From NCBI GenBank assembly GCA_035532115.1, contig DATKRO010000083.1, positions 1 to 16,725 on the forward strand: a DNA stretch of 16,725 nt, read 5' to 3'. Numbering within the stretch: position 1 is the stretch's first letter; the number at the start of each line of letters is the position of its first letter. The notes beneath the pieces were generated by a model. That model made no database searches and was not told where the DNA came from. It saw nothing but the letters and a program-made list of their open reading frames with translations. The position numbers and the translations under genes were made by a program. Of the stretch, positions 15,172 to 16,725 are shown piece after piece. The DNA is from Acaudatibacter sp035532115 (lineage in GTDB: Bacteria; Pseudomonadota; Alphaproteobacteria; Caulobacterales; Caulobacteraceae).

Positions 15172-16512
15172 CTATTCGTCCTCAACCAGCTCCTGCTCGG
15201 CGAACTCGAAGGACGCAACGCCAACCTCCTTCGGGGACATGCCGGGTTGCCGAAACGCCTCCGCCAGGGCGCGGACCCGCTCTTCCTCCATCCGATAGCT
15301 GATCGTCTTGTCTCGACGATGTTCCCTGGGGGTCAACTGCGGAAGGATCATCTTCGGCGCCTGAGCGAGGGAAAACGCCGACACCGGCGTTGCCGTCGCT
15401 TCCGCCTGCTTGGCCTCGGGCAGCGAGGCCTTTCTCTGATTGGTGTACTCGATCCAGGTCTTCGTTATGTCCCGCGTCTGACCCATTGTCGCGCGGTATA
15501 CCGCCGAACTTTGGTCCACGCTCCGCTTGGTCGTCGTTAGCGGGAGGTTGACGGCGTCCTTGGCGGAAATGAGAATGAGGCCCACGAAGCCGGCGTATTG
15601 CGGGTGCCACTTGGGAACGCCGTTCTCGCCCCAGCCAGTGGCTTCGCTTTTGTTCGCCGCGATGACGACGCGATCATTGCAGAGCACGTACCAACCCCAC
15701 CGGTCTTCAATGCCCTCCAACGCATCGGGGTCGTTGTCGTCGAGCGGGCGCGCGCCCATTCCCGCGATGATGTCCACCTTGACGTCGTCGACGCACAGCT
15801 CCGTGCGAACCGGCGTGATGTCGGCGGCGGCGAGAATCTCGAATTTTATCCCTTGCAACGCTTTGCCGTTCAGAGAGATGGTCAGGCCGAAGCTCAAGAA
15901 CCGGGCGTAGTCCCGCCGCAGTGTCCCTGCGAGCTCGTTGACAAACGTGGGATTGCCGAACTCCGCCGCGACGCCGTCGTGCAGCGATTCCACGACGATT
16001 TCGACGCCCGGCTCCCCCAGGTCGGCGGCTTCTTCGAGGTCGAAGTCCCAAGGGTCCGGCTTGGCCAGCCACGCAGGCACGTTGATAGGTGCGGCGAATG
16101 ACGAGAGCGCGCCGTCCGCCTGACGATAGGTGCTGTGGACGCGGATTGTCTCGCCTAGCTTGAACACGGCGCGCTTCATGCCGATCCCGTACACCCCGAT
16201 CGAGTAGGGGTCGTTTTCCGCGTCATCCCTGCGCCCGAACGTGAACGCGTAGTCCGTCGCGTCGTCCAGCGAGATCCCGCCGCAATTGTCGCGGACGCGG
16301 AAGCGATCGGCGGAAAACTCGATGTCGATGCGGTAGGGCGAATAGTCCGGCTCTTGATCCAGCGTTGTCGGCGGCGAACCGAGGCGAACGCTGGCCGCGT
16401 CCACGGAATTATCGACCAAGTCCAGGATGCAGTCAGACAGCGAGATGTCGCGCGTGATCATCCTGACGAAAAACGCCTTCGTAGGATTGGCTTTGGCTGG
16501 CGGAAGCGACAT
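15172..16512 (-). CDS. GHKL ATPase (HSP90/MutL/MORC-like)
   Basis: A 446-residue cytoplasmic ATPase with a Bergerat nucleotide-binding fold. N-box: CILDLVDNSVDAA (28-40), with N35 as Mg ligand but Asp31 where most GHKL ATPases have the catalytic Glu. Motif 1: DNCGGIS (75-81). Motif 2 (ATP lid): GVYGIGMKRAVFKLG (106-120). Motif 3: GVEIVVESL (169-177). A second domain carries GWYVLCNDRVVIAANK (273-288) and TTTKRSVD with K329, the expected position of the lysine that reaches the ATP gamma-phosphate. The C-terminal approx. 100 residues are charged and probably helical. ATG 16512 has GGAG 5 nt upstream. It leads a two-gene operon and is divergent from accA. Such ATPases occur in restriction-modification-like loci (Iyer, Abhiman and Aravind 2008). 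Confidence 0.9.
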   Translation of the reverse strand: MSLPPAKANPTKAFFVRMITRDISLSDCILDLVDNSVDAASVRLGSPPTTLDQEPDYSPYRIDIEFSADRFRVRDNCGGISLDDATDYAFTFGRRDDAENDPYSIGVYGIGMKRAVFKLGETIRVHSTYRQADGALSSFAAPINVPAWLAKPDPWDFDLEEAADLGEPGVEIVVESLHDGVAAEFGNPTFVNELAGTLRRDYARFLSFGLTISLNGKALQGIKFEILAAADITPVRTELCVDDVKVDIIAGMGARPLDDNDPDALEGIEDRWGWYVLCNDRVVIAANKSEATGWGENGVPKWHPQYAGFVGLILISAKDAVNLPLTTTKRSVDQSSAVYRATMGQTRDITKTWIEYTNQRKASLPEAKQAEATATPVSAFSLAQAPKMILPQLTPREHRRDKTISYRMEEERVRALAEAFRQPGMSPKEVGVASFEFAEQELVEDE

Positions 16513-16600
16513 CAGCTCTCCGATCGCGGACCCTCATGGCGACGCTAGCGCGCGCGATGTCGCCCGCACAACCCCTGGCGCCGACCCAAACACGCCCGCC

Positions 16601-16629
16601 TTGCTCGCCCTGGCCATCGCGCCTAGGCT
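16601..16629 (+). promoter_or_regulatory. Possible accA promoter
   Basis: TTGCTC (16601-16606) and TAGGCT (16624-16629) are spaced by 17 bp and lie about 35 bp before the accA start. The boxes match the housekeeping consensus only partly, so this is tentative. Confidence 0.3.
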
Positions 16630-16664
16630 GGCGCGCCTTTTCGGGGGAAGCGCGTTCAGGAGAC

Positions 16665-16725
16665 ATGGCGGCGCACTATCTGGAGTTCGAGCGGCCGATC
16701 GCCGAGCTCGAGGCCAAGATCGAGG
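16665..16725 (+). CDS. accA: Acetyl-CoA carboxylase carboxyltransferase subunit alpha, 5' fragment
   Basis: Only 20 codons are visible: MAAHYLEFERPIAELEAKIE. This closely matches, from memory, the N-terminus of alphaproteobacterial AccA (F-E-R-P-I-x-x-L-E-x-K-I). AccA with AccD transfers the carboxyl group from biotin to acetyl-CoA in fatty acid synthesis. AGGAG at 16658-16662 precedes the ATG, with an unusually short spacing of 2 nt. The gene continues past the window. As a core gene it marks the right border of the accessory DNA. Confidence 0.85.
   Translation, partial: MAAHYLEFERPIAELEAKIE

Noticed and set aside
13837..15540. 567-codon plus-strand frame across methylase, 314-residue and ATPase genes
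   Set aside because: Out-of-frame or antisense to three genes with clear motifs and good ribosome binding sites; no protein character of its own.

Overview
The window is GC-rich DNA with tightly packed genes from an alphaproteobacterium. The partial accA at the right edge and the intergenic repeat style suggest Caulobacterales (Phenylobacterium/Caulobacter-like). This is inferred from recalled family resemblance, not from a search. No rRNA or tRNA genes, CRISPR arrays, integrases or transposases were seen.

Left part (1-4713): a truncated short-chain dehydrogenase (-) is divergent from a glycogen-debranching-type amylo-alpha-1,6-glucosidase (+). Convergent with the latter is an unrecognised exported protein (-). 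After an intergenic stretch with a palindromic repeat comes a phytanoyl-CoA-dioxygenase-family Fe(II)/2-oxoglutarate enzyme (+).

Centre (4749-11577): a bo3-type ubiquinol oxidase operon, cyoA-cyoB-cyoC-cyoD, is read on the minus strand. cyoB/cyoC and cyoC/cyoD are joined by ATGA overlaps. A fifth gene, for a predicted lipoprotein of unknown function, is joined to cyoD by a GTGA overlap. Catalytic, proton-channel and quinone-site residues of CyoB are intact. Divergent from cyoA is a GH15 glucoamylase/trehalase-type glycosidase (+), whose 3' end overlaps a convergent small conserved-looking ORF (-).

Right part (11578-16664): this is accessory DNA. A gene-poor stretch of about 850 bp holds repeat-like sequence, an AT-rich inverted repeat and a small gene broken by two frameshifts. 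A cluster visibly less GC-rich than its flanks follows: a Vsr very-short-patch-repair endonuclease (-), a divergent C5-cytosine DNA methyltransferase (+), and a convergent two-gene minus-strand operon. That operon encodes a GHKL (HSP90/MutL/MORC-like) ATPase followed directly by a 314-residue protein with a Rossmann/methyltransferase-like N-terminus. The gene mix fits a restriction-modification-like or anti-phage island. The ATPase plus 314-residue pair is the best candidate here for a poorly described system. The window ends in accA, a housekeeping gene, which marks the island's right boundary.
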